Position numbers and translations under genes: made by a program. From an uncultured bacterium (GTDB lineage Bacteria; Planctomycetota; Phycisphaerae; Phycisphaerales; SM1A02), in assembly GCA_903919715.1 (NCBI GenBank), contig CAIXJC010000011.1, positions 62,001-126,000 on the forward strand: DNA of 64,000 nt, in the 5' to 3' direction. This document shows positions 1 through 9,189 of the stretch, one piece after another; position 1 is the stretch's first letter; every line of letters starts with the position of its first letter. The notes below the pieces were generated by a model, which searched no databases, was not told where the DNA came from, and saw only the letters and a program-made list of their open reading frames with translations.

Positions 1-83
1 TATTTCGCAAGTGCGACGCAAGAGGCTGCGACCTCCAAAGGATCCAACACACAAGGGCGAACGATTGTCGGCATCGATTTCAT
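1..83 (-). CDS. 5' end of an unidentified gene, cut by the left edge
   Basis: A minus-strand reading frame starts at the ATG at 83 and stays open to base 1. An AGGAG Shine-Dalgarno sequence lies about 8 bases upstream of that ATG, which makes a real start likely. Only about 27 residues are visible, beginning MKSMPTIVRPCVLDP. This is too short to assign a family. It lies downstream of the DASS transporter in the same direction, separated by about 115 bases without a gene, so it may or may not belong to the nos transcription unit. Confidence 0.5.
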   Translation of the reverse strand, partial: MKSMPTIVRPCVLDPLEVAASCVALAK

Positions 84-197
84 TGCAAATCTCCTGAAAA
101 CAAGAATACCCCGAAATCAAGATCGCCAATTCGATATTTTGAATTCAGAAGAAAAATCTTCGTCTTTCGCCTGCTCTTGGTTTAAAGAGTCAACCCG

Positions 198-1703
198 TCA
201 CATCAGCCAAGTACAGACCACTGTGATCACAATCACCGCGCAGAGATTCAACAAAAAACCAACCTTGATCATTTCTCGAACTGGAATCAATCCCGTTGAA
301 AAAACGATTGCATTGGGCGGCGTCCCAACAGGAAGCATGAACGCGAGACTTGCCCCAAGTACTGCGGTGACGACCAATTTCTCAGGAGCGATTCCAAGCC
401 CTGGCGCCATCGCACCGAGAATCGGGACGGCCGTCGCGGCAAGCGCCGTATTCGAAGCAATCTCACTTGCGAAAATCATAATCGTCGCAACTCCTGCAAT
501 GATAAAAGGTTCAGGAACTCCTCCGAGCCCGGTGACGCTTTGAGCGATCATCTGTGAAACACCCGTTCGCTGCATCGCGTCGGCGAGGCTCAGTCCACCG
601 CCAAAGAGAATGAAGACCCCCCACGGCAATCGCTCCGTTTGCGACCACGGCACAATGGGCGTTGCACTGCCCCGCGCTGCTGGCAATATGAAGAGCGCAA
701 TCGCTGCCGCAACGGCGATAAGCCCATCCTTCAGCATCAAATCTGGAACCAAGGATTTAAGGAACGGTGCACCAACCCACGAGACCACTGCAATTCCGAA
801 GATGATGAGGGTCAATTTTGCCGCGCGGGTCAGTGGAACTTGAGGGGATCTGGGGCTTGAACCTGCTTCGCCGATGTCCGTGATCGGTCGGCGCAATCCA
901 TGAAACGGAAAGACGAACCAGAAAATGATCTGGGCACAGAGCATCATCAGAACTCCTGTCGGAACTCCGACCGAAGCCCACCGAACAAAGTCCATCTTGC
1001 CACCGTTCGCATTGATCCACTCGACTCCGATGGGATTGGGTGGACTGCCAAGCACGGACATCACACCGCCGATGCTGGCGCCGTATGCGATTGCTAATAG
1101 AACCGCCCGCTGAAAATTTGCTGTGGCCTTGATGGTCGCGCCATCGGCCGTCCCCTTGACTGCATACATGGCAACTGCGGCAGTTGCGAGAGGCAACATC
1201 ATGGCCGCCGTCGCTGTATTGGAAACCCATGCGCTGATCAACGCTGCCACCAACAAGAAGGCTGCAACAATTCGACCGGGCGAATCTCCGATACAGCGAA
1301 TCGCCAATAACAAGAAGCGCTTTCCAAGTCCGTGTCGCTCAAGCGCAATCCCCAACACACATCCACCTGCAAAGAGGAAAATGACGTCGTTTGCATATGG
1401 CGTTAAAACTTGCTCCGCCGTTGATGCGCGCAAGAGTGGGAGCACCACGATTGGCAATAGACCCGTCACTGCAAGATCGACCGCCTGCGTCGCCCACCAG
1501 ATTGCCATCCAACCAAGCAATCCGATCACAATCGCCCCTGCCGAGGAAAGCGCCGCTGAATCAGACGTGATTGGACGGAAGTACAACCATAACAAGAATC
1601 CCACGAGGGGTCCGATGAACAGCGAGACCAGTCTCCGCGTGGTCCATGAATCATTGCAGGATTCATTTGATTTGCTCACATCGAGCAGAATACCTAACCG
1701 CAT
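198..1703 (-). CDS. DASS/SLC13-family sodium:anion symporter
   Basis: About 501 residues, almost entirely hydrophobic helices, with the two SNT motifs that define the DASS/INDY family: SNTATAAMMLP in the first half (about residue 158) and SNTALAATAVP in the second (about residue 418). In characterised relatives these motifs bind sodium and the carboxylate or sulfate substrate; the substrate here cannot be read from sequence. The ATG at 1703 is preferred because GTGAG precedes it and the protein then begins just before the first helix; an upstream GTG at 1745 is possible. It lies immediately downstream of nosL on the same strand and may be the last gene of the nos operon. A link between dicarboxylate or sulfate uptake and nitrous-oxide respiration is only inferred from position. 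Confidence 0.85.
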   Translation of the reverse strand: MRLGILLDVSKSNESCNDSWTTRRLVSLFIGPLVGFLLWLYFRPITSDSAALSSAGAIVIGLLGWMAIWWATQAVDLAVTGLLPIVVLPLLRASTAEQVLTPYANDVIFLFAGGCVLGIALERHGLGKRFLLLAIRCIGDSPGRIVAAFLLVAALISAWVSNTATAAMMLPLATAAVAMYAVKGTADGATIKATANFQRAVLLAIAYGASIGGVMSVLGSPPNPIGVEWINANGGKMDFVRWASVGVPTGVLMMLCAQIIFWFVFPFHGLRRPITDIGEAGSSPRSPQVPLTRAAKLTLIIFGIAVVSWVGAPFLKSLVPDLMLKDGLIAVAAAIALFILPAARGSATPIVPWSQTERLPWGVFILFGGGLSLADAMQRTGVSQMIAQSVTGLGGVPEPFIIAGVATIMIFASEIASNTALAATAVPILGAMAPGLGIAPEKLVVTAVLGASLAFMLPVGTPPNAIVFSTGLIPVREMIKVGFLLNLCAVIVITVVCTWLM

Positions 1704-1751
1704 CTCACTGGCTATCCAATGAACAAACGTGATCAGCCAAATCACACTGGA

Positions 1752-2216
1752 TCAATCAGAACTTTTGGATGCGACCACTGCACCCCACGATGCGACGCTT
1801 CCGCGGAAATCACTCATGGATGCTCGTGCATGAGACTCGTCCAAGAATGCGATGATGCCCGACCCCATTGCCGTGTGTGCCGAGGACTTCACCAGAAACG
1901 AAGCGGATTCGGCAGGCAACCAAGCCTTCCCCTGATAATCGCGAACAAATTGCGAAGTGACTTTCAATGTTGTATTCGCCTTCATGTAATCAAGCATGCA
2001 GCCGATATCGTCAAAGACAACTGCCTCAACACCATCTGGACTCGCCATCAACAAACATCCCGCACAGCGCTGATCAACAATGCTCATCTTGCATTCTGCG
2101 CATTCATCTCGACCAAGTCGCAGCTCTGGGGGTCCCACAGGTATCGCAGGAGCGCATCCACTCAAGACCACGAATCCCGTGACGAGTACCCAAGACATCA
2201 ACTGATTGCGGCTCAT
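1752..2216 (-). CDS. nosL: NosL-like copper chaperone lipoprotein
   Basis: A 154-residue lipoprotein of the NosL family, which delivers Cu(I) to apo-NosZ in the periplasm. The chosen start (MSRNQLMSWVLV) gives a clean lipoprotein signal ending in the lipobox LSGC. The mature part shows DECAECKMSI and DQRCAGCLLM, with cysteine and methionine residues placed as expected for copper binding, followed by the conserved DDIGCMLDYM region. The start ATG overlaps the stop of nosY in an ATGA arrangement (2213-2216), so the longer upstream ORF inside nosY is not needed. Translational coupling to nosY and the nos context support the name. Confidence 0.85.
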   Translation of the reverse strand: MSRNQLMSWVLVTGFVVLSGCAPAIPVGPPELRLGRDECAECKMSIVDQRCAGCLLMASPDGVEAVVFDDIGCMLDYMKANTTLKVTSQFVRDYQGKAWLPAESASFLVKSSAHTAMGSGIIAFLDESHARASMSDFRGSVASWGAVVASKSSD

Positions 2217-3148
2217 ATTGGTGACCTTCTCGAGAAGATTGCCGCAGCAGCTGTCAGTGGAAGAATGATCCATAAGACCATGACGCATGCAAAGATCCAT
2301 GTCACACCTGCGCCCCATGTGTCTGTTGCATACAGCCCGGCTGGACCAAGAACGTCGAGGGATGTATCTGAACTAACGAGCGCCCACATCTTGAAAACTT
2401 GCATCGGGTTGACCAAACTGAGTGCAAACAGATTTTCAATTCGCATTCGAAGTGCGACTGCACCAGCCATCAATCCAAGGTCACTGACGAAGACAAGCGT
2501 GAGCCACGAAAAGATTGCGACGCCCATCGCCACACTGCTCTTGCGCGTGGCAACCGAGATCAACAGTCCAGTTCCAAGCATCGACATCGCAAGAAGAAAT
2601 GTCAGTCCCACGAGAGAAGCCAGTGCGACGGGGTCAGCGCGGGACCCTTTCCATGCCAAAATTGCAGCGCATACTCCAAATCCCAAACAGATCGATGTCA
2701 GAAGGACTGCCGCAAGTCCAGTGAATTTTCCGAGCAACAATTCGAGGCGTGTAATCGGCTGTGCCAACATATACGCCAACATCCCCCGCTCGCGATCCGA
2801 TGCAATTGATCCTGCACCAGCGCTCAGCGCCATGAGAGGGACAACAAGAATCACCAAATTGATCAACCCTGCAGTTGTTCGACCGAATCCAGAGAGTCCG
2901 CTTCCTCCAGAGCTCGCCGCGGAGACATAGGAAACTCCAAGCCCCAGCGCCACAAATGCTGCTGTATAGAGCAAAAACCACCGACTCCTTGCTGAGTCGC
3001 GCAACTCGCGAGCTGCGATTCGAAAAACATTTGATGCAAAGGACGGGACTCGCAACCTTCCATGATGTGAGACTGCGACGACGGCGAGAGTTTCGGCTCT
3101 CTCAACCAATGCGCCACTCTTCAATTCAGATTTGACAACATTATGCAT
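2213..3148 (-). CDS. nosY: NosY-type ABC transporter permease
   Basis: A 311-residue permease with about six membrane helices after a soluble N-terminal stretch of about 45 residues. The conserved cytoplasmic segment DRERGMLAYMLAQPITR, about residues 115-131, is typical of ABC-2 permeases of the NosY type. With NosF it forms the NosFY transporter that, with NosD, is needed to mature the CuZ centre of nitrous oxide reductase. Its first codons overlap the end of nosF and its stop overlaps nosL. The N-terminal hydrophilic extension is longer than in many NosY proteins; a start at a later Met is possible but there is no better ribosome site. Confidence 0.87.
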   Translation of the reverse strand: MHNVVKSELKSGALVERAETLAVVAVSHHGRLRVPSFASNVFRIAARELRDSARSRWFLLYTAAFVALGLGVSYVSAASSGGSGLSGFGRTTAGLINLVILVVPLMALSAGAGSIASDRERGMLAYMLAQPITRLELLLGKFTGLAAVLLTSICLGFGVCAAILAWKGSRADPVALASLVGLTFLLAMSMLGTGLLISVATRKSSVAMGVAIFSWLTLVFVSDLGLMAGAVALRMRIENLFALSLVNPMQVFKMWALVSSDTSLDVLGPAGLYATDTWGAGVTWIFACVMVLWIILPLTAAAAIFSRRSPI

Positions 3149-3845
3149 GACGAACCTCCGCAGCGTGAAATTTGAGATGACTTGCCGTCATGCTTGCATC
3201 GAGCAACTCTGCCGGCGAGCCTTCGCGCTGAAGACGCCCCCGCTCCAGTATCGCCACACGATCTGCAAGAGTATGAACCTCATCTTGTCGGTGTGAAGCA
3301 AACAGCATCGCACGACCATCACGCGAGAGTTGCGCGAGCAATCCAACGAGTTCATCGCGCCCCATTGCATCGAGGCTTGCCGTCACCTCGTCGAGGACAA
3401 GGACTGGCGGATCGCCCAACAATGCCACCGCGAGCGCCAGGCGCTGTTTCATTCCACCAGAGAGTTCGCGAATCCGTTTTCCTGCATGACCGCAAAGACC
3501 GACGCCGTCGAGCACGGAGTCTGGATCGCGCACCGCGACGCACTTCAGTCCGCCGAAAAATCCAACTGCCTCGTGAACACGAAGATCGTCATAAAAACCG
3601 ATCTCCTGTGGCACATATCCGATGAGACGACGCGCCTCTTTGCCGTGGCGCTGAACATCGAGGCCACCGATGCGAATCGATCCGCTATATCGGTAGAGGC
3701 CGAGCACACACCGAATGATCGTACTTTTGCCAGCGCCGTTTGGTCCCCACAGAGCAAGCGATTGGCCGGCTGCGACGGAAAGCGATACGTCATCGACAGC
3801 TTGGAAGCGACCGAATGCCATACTCACACCTTCAATTGAAATCAT
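3141..3845 (-). CDS. nosF: NosF-type ABC transporter ATP-binding protein
   Basis: A complete 234-residue ABC ATPase. Visible motifs are Walker A GPNGAGKST (about residue 34), Q-loop region YVPQEIGFYDDL, signature LSGGMKQR, Walker B VLVLDEVTASLD, and the switch histidine in LFASHR. It lies between nosD and nosY with an 8-base overlap into nosY. In the known pathway NosF energises NosY to supply a sulfur-containing compound, through NosD, for assembly of the CuZ tetranuclear cluster. The position in the cluster, more than the ATPase domain itself, justifies the nosF name. Confidence 0.88.
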   Translation of the reverse strand: MISIEGVSMAFGRFQAVDDVSLSVAAGQSLALWGPNGAGKSTIIRCVLGLYRYSGSIRIGGLDVQRHGKEARRLIGYVPQEIGFYDDLRVHEAVGFFGGLKCVAVRDPDSVLDGVGLCGHAGKRIRELSGGMKQRLALAVALLGDPPVLVLDEVTASLDAMGRDELVGLLAQLSRDGRAMLFASHRQDEVHTLADRVAILERGRLQREGSPAELLDASMTASHLKFHAAEVRHA

Positions 3846-3857
3846 TCAATAATCCTT

Positions 3858-5243
3858 TCATGTGACTGCGACGGCGCGGCGCTCCCGCATGGCATCACGA
3901 ATCGGGCTGAAGAAAACAATTCCAAGAACCGCTGCTGCAATCGACAACAGTACGGCGCTCAGCGCAACCATCACGAGTGATGTCGACGATCCAAGTTCAG
4001 CGCCGTGCTCAATTGGAGGTTCAATCAGCGGGTAGTAGTCAGTGAACTTCGGTTCAGGTCGCACCGCTGGTACAGCACGAGCGATGAACTCGACTGCTTG
4101 GTGGATTGGGCTGAACATAAAGAGACGCAAACTCGGTTCACGTGCCGTCAGATTCTCAAAGAGCAGACGCGATTCATAATTTGCCTCGCCGACACCATCG
4201 CCATCACGGTCATAGCCGGGATAATCGCTCCAAAAATTTCCGCGCTCATCGCGATCAAATTCATTTCCCGTCAATTCGCCACGGCCCAAGATGGCAATCT
4301 GCTCAAAGTTGTCTATAAAACTGTTTGACCACAAATGATTGCCCTTCACCGCGGGCAAAAATTCGACGCCAGTATCGTTGGCTGAAAAGGTATTTTCTGT
4401 GATTCGACCTGAATCTGGGGTTGCGAAGGGAGAACCATCGATGTAAATCCCCACGCAATTCCCAACGAAAATATTGCCTTGGACCAGAAAGTCATCCGTC
4501 TCCTTGAGACCGAGTCCATATCCACTTGGACCTCGATTGCGCAGCATTCGATTTCCAATCAGCTTCAACTTTGAGCTGTACATCAGATAGACGCCAACCG
4601 AATTGTCGAAGAGGTCATTCTTTTCGATCGTGACGCCGTTGGAAAACATCAAGTGAAATCCATAACGGCCGTCATGGGACCTATTATTTCGCACGATCAC
4701 ATCGGTCGAATACCAAAGAATTGCGTCCCGGCCATTATGAATCTCGTTGTCCTCGACGATGGTTCGATCTGCGCGCCACAAGCGAAGTCCATCGCCGCGG
4801 CGGGCAACATCAAGCACCTTTCCTCCAATGTGGTTTCCTCTGATGACTGAATCTGGAGACTCTTTCAAATCGATTCCAAACAGCACATCATCGAGAATAT
4901 TGTCCACGATCGTCACTCGAGCCGCATTCACTCTGATTGCGCAATTTTCCTTATCGAGATCGATCCCAGTTCCGCAAATTCGAAATCCTCGAATCTCAAC
5001 GTCCGGCGCGGTGACCGTGATGATGTCGCCGTTGCCGCCGCCATCGAGTGTCGGCCGTCCGACTCCAATCAACTTCAGCGGCTTATCAATCTGAATTTCT
5101 CCGCGATAGACACCTGCTGGCACCAAGACCGTATCCCCCGCCTTTGCCGCAGAAATGAGCTGAGAAATATCCAGGCTTCCGAAGACCACCTGTGGCCAAC
5201 ACGTCAGTCCGATCGCTGCGATGATGATGCCGCCGTATCTCAT
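3858..5243 (-). CDS. nosD: NosD-like periplasmic copper-cluster maturation protein
   Basis: About 461 residues: a signal peptide (MRYGGIIIAAIGLTCW), then a long parallel beta-helix made of CASH/PbH1 repeats (NGVTIEKNDLFDNSVGVYL is a typical turn), then a single hydrophobic segment near the C-terminus (SLVMVALSAVLLSIAAA) followed by a basic tail. This is the NosD layout; NosD works with NosFY in CuZ assembly. The start at 5243 was chosen because an ACGAG-type ribosome site precedes it and it lies 4 bases past the stop of the upstream gene; the longer ORF would run into that gene. The C-terminal membrane anchor is an addition not present in all NosD proteins. Confidence 0.88.
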   Translation of the reverse strand: MRYGGIIIAAIGLTCWPQVVFGSLDISQLISAAKAGDTVLVPAGVYRGEIQIDKPLKLIGVGRPTLDGGGNGDIITVTAPDVEIRGFRICGTGIDLDKENCAIRVNAARVTIVDNILDDVLFGIDLKESPDSVIRGNHIGGKVLDVARRGDGLRLWRADRTIVEDNEIHNGRDAILWYSTDVIVRNNRSHDGRYGFHLMFSNGVTIEKNDLFDNSVGVYLMYSSKLKLIGNRMLRNRGPSGYGLGLKETDDFLVQGNIFVGNCVGIYIDGSPFATPDSGRITENTFSANDTGVEFLPAVKGNHLWSNSFIDNFEQIAILGRGELTGNEFDRDERGNFWSDYPGYDRDGDGVGEANYESRLLFENLTAREPSLRLFMFSPIHQAVEFIARAVPAVRPEPKFTDYYPLIEPPIEHGAELGSSTSLVMVALSAVLLSIAAAVLGIVFFSPIRDAMRERRAVAVT

Positions 5244-5247
5244 CTCG

Positions 5248-5916
5248 TTAAATCGATGCTTTCTCTGCAAGCATTCGATCGTAAAGTGGCTTATAAGCAC
5301 GCCGATGGAAGAAGAGCGCCGATGCAGTCAAGAGTGAACTTGCGCACGCCAGATACCAACCAGTACCCGCACTCGCGATCGTGCGAAACTGCCCGATGTT
5401 GCCGATGCCGAGCGCCGGCGGCACAAAGGGTTTGACACTCGACGAGAGAGGCGCCGTCGGATCAAGATTATGCCCGTGCGAGTAAAGCCAATACTGCAAG
5501 TCCACAAGAAAACCCAGCGGAAAGAGAAGCGCAGGAAGGACCAACAACAAGGCCCATCGACTATGAACAAGTGCTGCACCCTCAACGAGAAAGAGCATTG
5601 CGATCACCATCCAAACGCCCATGGCGCGCTCAAGCGATGCCGCATCGTTCAGCTTGCGCATACCGATGTAATGATTTAATCCATCGATCTCGCGGACATC
5701 GCCAACGAGTTGATTCACGTACGCCGTCAATTCAAGCCCTTCTGGATACTGCGGCGCCTCAAGCGTCATATGCCAGTACGGCAGGAAAACTGAAACGACC
5801 AATGCAATGCGCGCCAACGACAACATCAAGGGCGGAAGCGAATAACGCATTCGATCTGCACGGACAAACTCTGGCGATACACGAGGTCCAAACACTCTTG
5901 AAAGAAAAGGTGACAT
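5248..5916 (-). CDS. nosB: NosB-like polytopic membrane protein of clade II nos clusters
   Basis: About 222 residues with roughly four or five membrane helices (SLARIALVVSVFL; VWMVIAMLFLVEGAALV; WALLLVLPALLFPLGFLV; YLACASSLLTASALFF) and an extracytoplasmic loop containing LDLQYWLYSHGHNLDP. Clade II clusters such as that of Wolinella carry a membrane protein of unknown function, NosB, directly between nosZ and nosD, exactly where this gene sits. The identification rests mainly on position and topology. The ATG at 5916 has GGAG 7 bases upstream and is preferred over the ATG at 5949. Its stop lies only 4 bases before nosD. Confidence 0.65.
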   Translation of the reverse strand: MSPFLSRVFGPRVSPEFVRADRMRYSLPPLMLSLARIALVVSVFLPYWHMTLEAPQYPEGLELTAYVNQLVGDVREIDGLNHYIGMRKLNDAASLERAMGVWMVIAMLFLVEGAALVHSRWALLLVLPALLFPLGFLVDLQYWLYSHGHNLDPTAPLSSSVKPFVPPALGIGNIGQFRTIASAGTGWYLACASSLLTASALFFHRRAYKPLYDRMLAEKASI

Positions 5917-5997
5917 TCTGTCTCCAATAAAAGAACGAAACAAAGGCAAATTGAAATGCCTGCGTGGAGTTTTCGCTCCACGCAGGCGATTGCGAAC

Positions 5998-8103
5998 TCA
6001 ATGAACGGCAGGCTTCACGCGGAAGTATCCGACCATTTCCAAATGCAGCGCAGAACAGAATTCTGTGCAGTAATAGGGATAGACACCAGCCTTGTTGGCA
6101 ACGAAGTGGAATGTTGCTGCTTCACCTGGTTCAAGACTGAGATTGATGTTGTAACCACCAATGCAGAATCCGTGCGTTGCGTCCATCGTGCGTTCCATAC
6201 TCGTGATGTGCCATGTCACGTTGTCGCCTTCGTTGACTTCAACATTCTCTGGGAAGTAGTGGCTACGAACCGCTGTCATATAGACCTCCACATTCTTTCC
6301 ATCACGCACCACCTTCTCTTGACCTGGCTTTGGAGCCTTTGGATCAATCGCCTGCGTCTGAGGATCCCATCCGATTTCCGGATAGATAGTCCACGGATGC
6401 AATTTGTCCGCCTTGATCATCTGGCAATAGTGTGGCTCGCCAACACCGATCGGACTGTCATAAATGACGGGCATCGCTGTCCCACCCTGCTCGATATCGA
6501 GAAGTTGGAAATTCTGTGCGAGGAGTGGTCCCGTTGGAAAGAAGCGATCAATCGCCCACTTATTCATTGCAATCAGATACTTCCCATCGGGCGAAACTGT
6601 GTCACCCTCGGCAGCACAGAGATGCCCGATGTTGTATTGAACGGGCGTCTTCGATACCAATTTCCAAGGTTGTTCTGGGTGAAGCGAAGAATATTCGCCA
6701 CCAAGAGTCCACCGCGAAACTGCAGAATCGAGGAAGAGCGATGTATACGCATATCCCTTGTCATCGAACTGGGTGTGTAATGGGCCAAGTCCGAGTTCAA
6801 CCTGCGCTTCCATTACTGCATCAAAGTCAAGAATCGGGATTCCGTAAGAATCCTTGGACGAAAACTTTTTCTCAGCAATCGCCTTCTTGATTTTCTCGGT
6901 CGAATAAACAGTCACATGCGGATCAAGTTTGCCAGCGATCACGACATACTGACCGTTTGGAGTGACATCTACACCGTGAGGGCTCTTTGGTTCTGGCGCA
7001 AAGAAGAGAATCCCTTCGGCGATCAGCGTCTCGATCTTAATGACTGGAAAACCATTGACCTTCTCGAACTTGCCTGCATTGAAAGCAGCTTCCGCTTTCT
7101 TTGTGTCGATGATGTGGAGATAGTCCATATCACGCTGCGTCGTTCCTGCTTCAAACGGTGGCTTGTTCAATTCGATCCCGCCTGTTGCAAGTTCGCTGTT
7201 GAACGAATTTCCAAAAATCAAACCATCGCTTGCCAGTTTTCCGGCATCGAAAAGATCCTGCCAATACGGCGGAAGTTCCAGCGCAAATGACTTCGACATG
7301 TCGATGCGTCCCTTCGCGCGGTCAAACTTCCAGTATGTCACCATTCCGCGGTACGACTTCTGATACTCATCGCTTGTCGCATACGCATTGCCGAACGGCA
7401 CTGCGTATTGACCGCCTTCGATGACATAATCCGTATTGGGTGTCACGAAGGCTGCACCGTGATCACTCATGGTGATCGGGTTCTTGACGATCTGCTTTGT
7501 TTCAAAGTCGCGGAGATCGATGACCGCAAGTCGTGCATTGGCTTTATCGCCGATGAATAGAAATTCGCCGTCATAATCACCCTTTGTCTCGCTGAGAGCT
7601 GGATGGTGTGTATCGCCCCAACGAAGTTCTTGATTTGGGATATCTCCTTCTTTCAGCACGTCGTTGCCAACGCCATATCCATACCCCTGCCATGGCTCGG
7701 GCGTGAAGACAGCAATGCTGCGTAGAAGTCGCATCGACGGAACGCCGATCACAAAGACCTGACCGCTATGACCACCTGATGCGAACATGATGTATTCGTC
7801 ATGACGTCCACTTGGCTGAAATGTTTTCGCAGCGGCCATCAAATCGTCTGGAGTTAGTTTTCGATCATTGGCGAGTTTTTGAAGTTGCGCCATATTCTCG
7901 GGTGTGAACTCGACGGCTTTCTCTTCCTTCGCTGCGCCAATCTTCTTCTTTTTCTTTCCCCCATCGGTTGGCGGTGCCTGCGGCGCAGCCATCGCCGACC
8001 GTGCGATACCGACTCCGATCACCGGAAGTGGTGCGCCAACTGCGACCAACATCGCCAGCGGTAGCGCGAATGCGAGAGAAAATTTCGACTGATTCGTTTT
8101 CAT
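5998..8103 (-). CDS. nosZ: Nitrous-oxide reductase NosZ, clade II (Sec-type)
   Basis: A 701-residue copper enzyme reducing N2O to N2 in the periplasm. The N-terminal seven-bladed propeller carries the histidine contexts expected for CuZ: GDTHHP, SDHG, SPHGVD, GLGPLHT and GEPHY. The C-terminal cupredoxin domain carries the CuA motif CTEFCSALHLEM. The signal peptide (MKTNQSKFSLAFALPLAMLV) lacks a twin-arginine motif, so export should be through Sec, a mark of clade II (atypical) NosZ. A GAGGAAG ribosome site precedes the ATG at 8103. Between the signal and the propeller there is a lysine-rich stretch (GGKKKKKIG) that looks like a flexible linker. It is cotranscribed with the cytochrome gene upstream and the maturation genes downstream. 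Confidence 0.97.
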   Translation of the reverse strand: MKTNQSKFSLAFALPLAMLVAVGAPLPVIGVGIARSAMAAPQAPPTDGGKKKKKIGAAKEEKAVEFTPENMAQLQKLANDRKLTPDDLMAAAKTFQPSGRHDEYIMFASGGHSGQVFVIGVPSMRLLRSIAVFTPEPWQGYGYGVGNDVLKEGDIPNQELRWGDTHHPALSETKGDYDGEFLFIGDKANARLAVIDLRDFETKQIVKNPITMSDHGAAFVTPNTDYVIEGGQYAVPFGNAYATSDEYQKSYRGMVTYWKFDRAKGRIDMSKSFALELPPYWQDLFDAGKLASDGLIFGNSFNSELATGGIELNKPPFEAGTTQRDMDYLHIIDTKKAEAAFNAGKFEKVNGFPVIKIETLIAEGILFFAPEPKSPHGVDVTPNGQYVVIAGKLDPHVTVYSTEKIKKAIAEKKFSSKDSYGIPILDFDAVMEAQVELGLGPLHTQFDDKGYAYTSLFLDSAVSRWTLGGEYSSLHPEQPWKLVSKTPVQYNIGHLCAAEGDTVSPDGKYLIAMNKWAIDRFFPTGPLLAQNFQLLDIEQGGTAMPVIYDSPIGVGEPHYCQMIKADKLHPWTIYPEIGWDPQTQAIDPKAPKPGQEKVVRDGKNVEVYMTAVRSHYFPENVEVNEGDNVTWHITSMERTMDATHGFCIGGYNINLSLEPGEAATFHFVANKAGVYPYYCTEFCSALHLEMVGYFRVKPAVH

Positions 8104-8168
8104 GATGCTTCCTCTAAATGAGTGCGCCAGCATTTCTCCGACATCGGAGAGCGCTTGCGAACGGGTTG

Positions 8169-9137
8169 TTATGGTGATTTCCTGTCACGTTCCTGCATGT
8201 AGCGCAGGTACGCAATAATTGATCCGAGACCTTCTTCGTTGAGCGACGGATTTCCGCCCTTGGGCGGCATATCCACCTTCGTTGTATTAGCGGGATCGCT
8301 CGATGGGCGACCACTCTTTAAAAATGCAAGCATTTTTTCATCATCAGTTGCCAAAATGAACGGGCTCTTGACGAGATCCTTGCCGAGCTTGACGATTCCC
8401 CGCGCATCTGCGCCGTGGCATGAAACGCATGAGGCGAGAAACAACTTCTGCCCAGTGCGAATCGACTCTGCGTCATAATCCGACTCTTCGATTCCAGGCA
8501 ACGATGCCATCGGTCCAGTCGGCAGCGCCGCTGGCAAGACGAGAGCCTTGGGAGCTGGCAATACTGCAGGAATTCTCCGCGGATCTTGGAGCCCGCGCAG
8601 GTAGCACGAGATTTGACCGATGTGTTCGTCGGTGAAGGCGGCATTCCCTCCTCGTGGCGGCATAGGGACCTTGGTCGTATTGAGTGGATCCTCAACGCCT
8701 CGACCGCGCTTGATGAATTCGACCAACTGCAGATCAGACTGCTTCTTCACCCATCGGCTCATCACAAGATTCTTCCCAAAGTTCGGCACACCCATTCCAG
8801 TCAATCCGTGACACGCAGCGCAAGTCGCTACGAATAGTTGTTTGCCAACGACAAAGGTTGCGCCATCGAGTTCGGCCGCAGGAGCTTGATCAGCTCGAAA
8901 AAGTGATGGCAACTCACTGTCTGCATTCCATCCCCCTGTACGCGAGACTTGGGTCGCAACTGACACAAGTGACCCCCATGCCGTCACAGCAATCATCCCG
9001 ATGGTGGCGAACACTAGGACCAATATCAGCAGCGCACGTACTTCGCGTCCGCGTGGGTGTAGACCAATCAATCGAGACGGAGCGTCCAAAGATCCGCTCT
9101 GAGTATTTCCGTTATCGCTGGAATTGTTGTTTTTCAT
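8169..9137 (-). CDS. Membrane-anchored di-haem cytochrome c, first gene of the nos operon
   Basis: A 322-residue protein with one N-terminal membrane anchor (LLILVLVFATIGMIAVTAW, about residues 37-55) and two cytochrome c modules. The haem-binding motifs are CAACH (about residue 106) and CVSCH (about residue 235). Each module ends with a similar methionine-containing segment (TTKVPMPPRGGN and TTKVDMPPKGGN) that would supply the distal ligand, so the two halves look like an internal duplication. It lies about 65 bases upstream of nosZ on the same strand and is the likely electron donor to NosZ, as for the NosC cytochromes of clade II clusters. The palindromic operator and -10 box lie directly upstream of its start. 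Confidence 0.9.
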   Translation of the reverse strand: MKNNNSSDNGNTQSGSLDAPSRLIGLHPRGREVRALLILVLVFATIGMIAVTAWGSLVSVATQVSRTGGWNADSELPSLFRADQAPAAELDGATFVVGKQLFVATCAACHGLTGMGVPNFGKNLVMSRWVKKQSDLQLVEFIKRGRGVEDPLNTTKVPMPPRGGNAAFTDEHIGQISCYLRGLQDPRRIPAVLPAPKALVLPAALPTGPMASLPGIEESDYDAESIRTGQKLFLASCVSCHGADARGIVKLGKDLVKSPFILATDDEKMLAFLKSGRPSSDPANTTKVDMPPKGGNPSLNEEGLGSIIAYLRYMQERDRKSP

Positions 9138-9182
9138 AGTGTTTTCCGCCGCACGATGCGCAAGGATGCATCAGCGGAAACA

Positions 9183-9188
9183 AGTATA
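9183..9188 (-). promoter_or_regulatory. Predicted -10 box of the nos operon
   Basis: On the minus strand TATACT is read about 45 bases upstream of the cytochrome ATG. It is a good match to a housekeeping -10 hexamer. The position where a -35 box would fall lies inside the adjacent palindrome and has no clear TTGACA, which fits a promoter controlled by a DNA-binding regulator. The remaining bases up to the SET gene at 9437 (about 200) show no other gene. Confidence 0.45.
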
Positions 9189-9189
9189 C

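Noticed and set aside
1719-2930. 403-codon plus-strand ORF antisense to nosL and nosY
   Set aside because: It mirrors well-supported nos genes, has no domain pattern, and its composition is that of a shadow frame.
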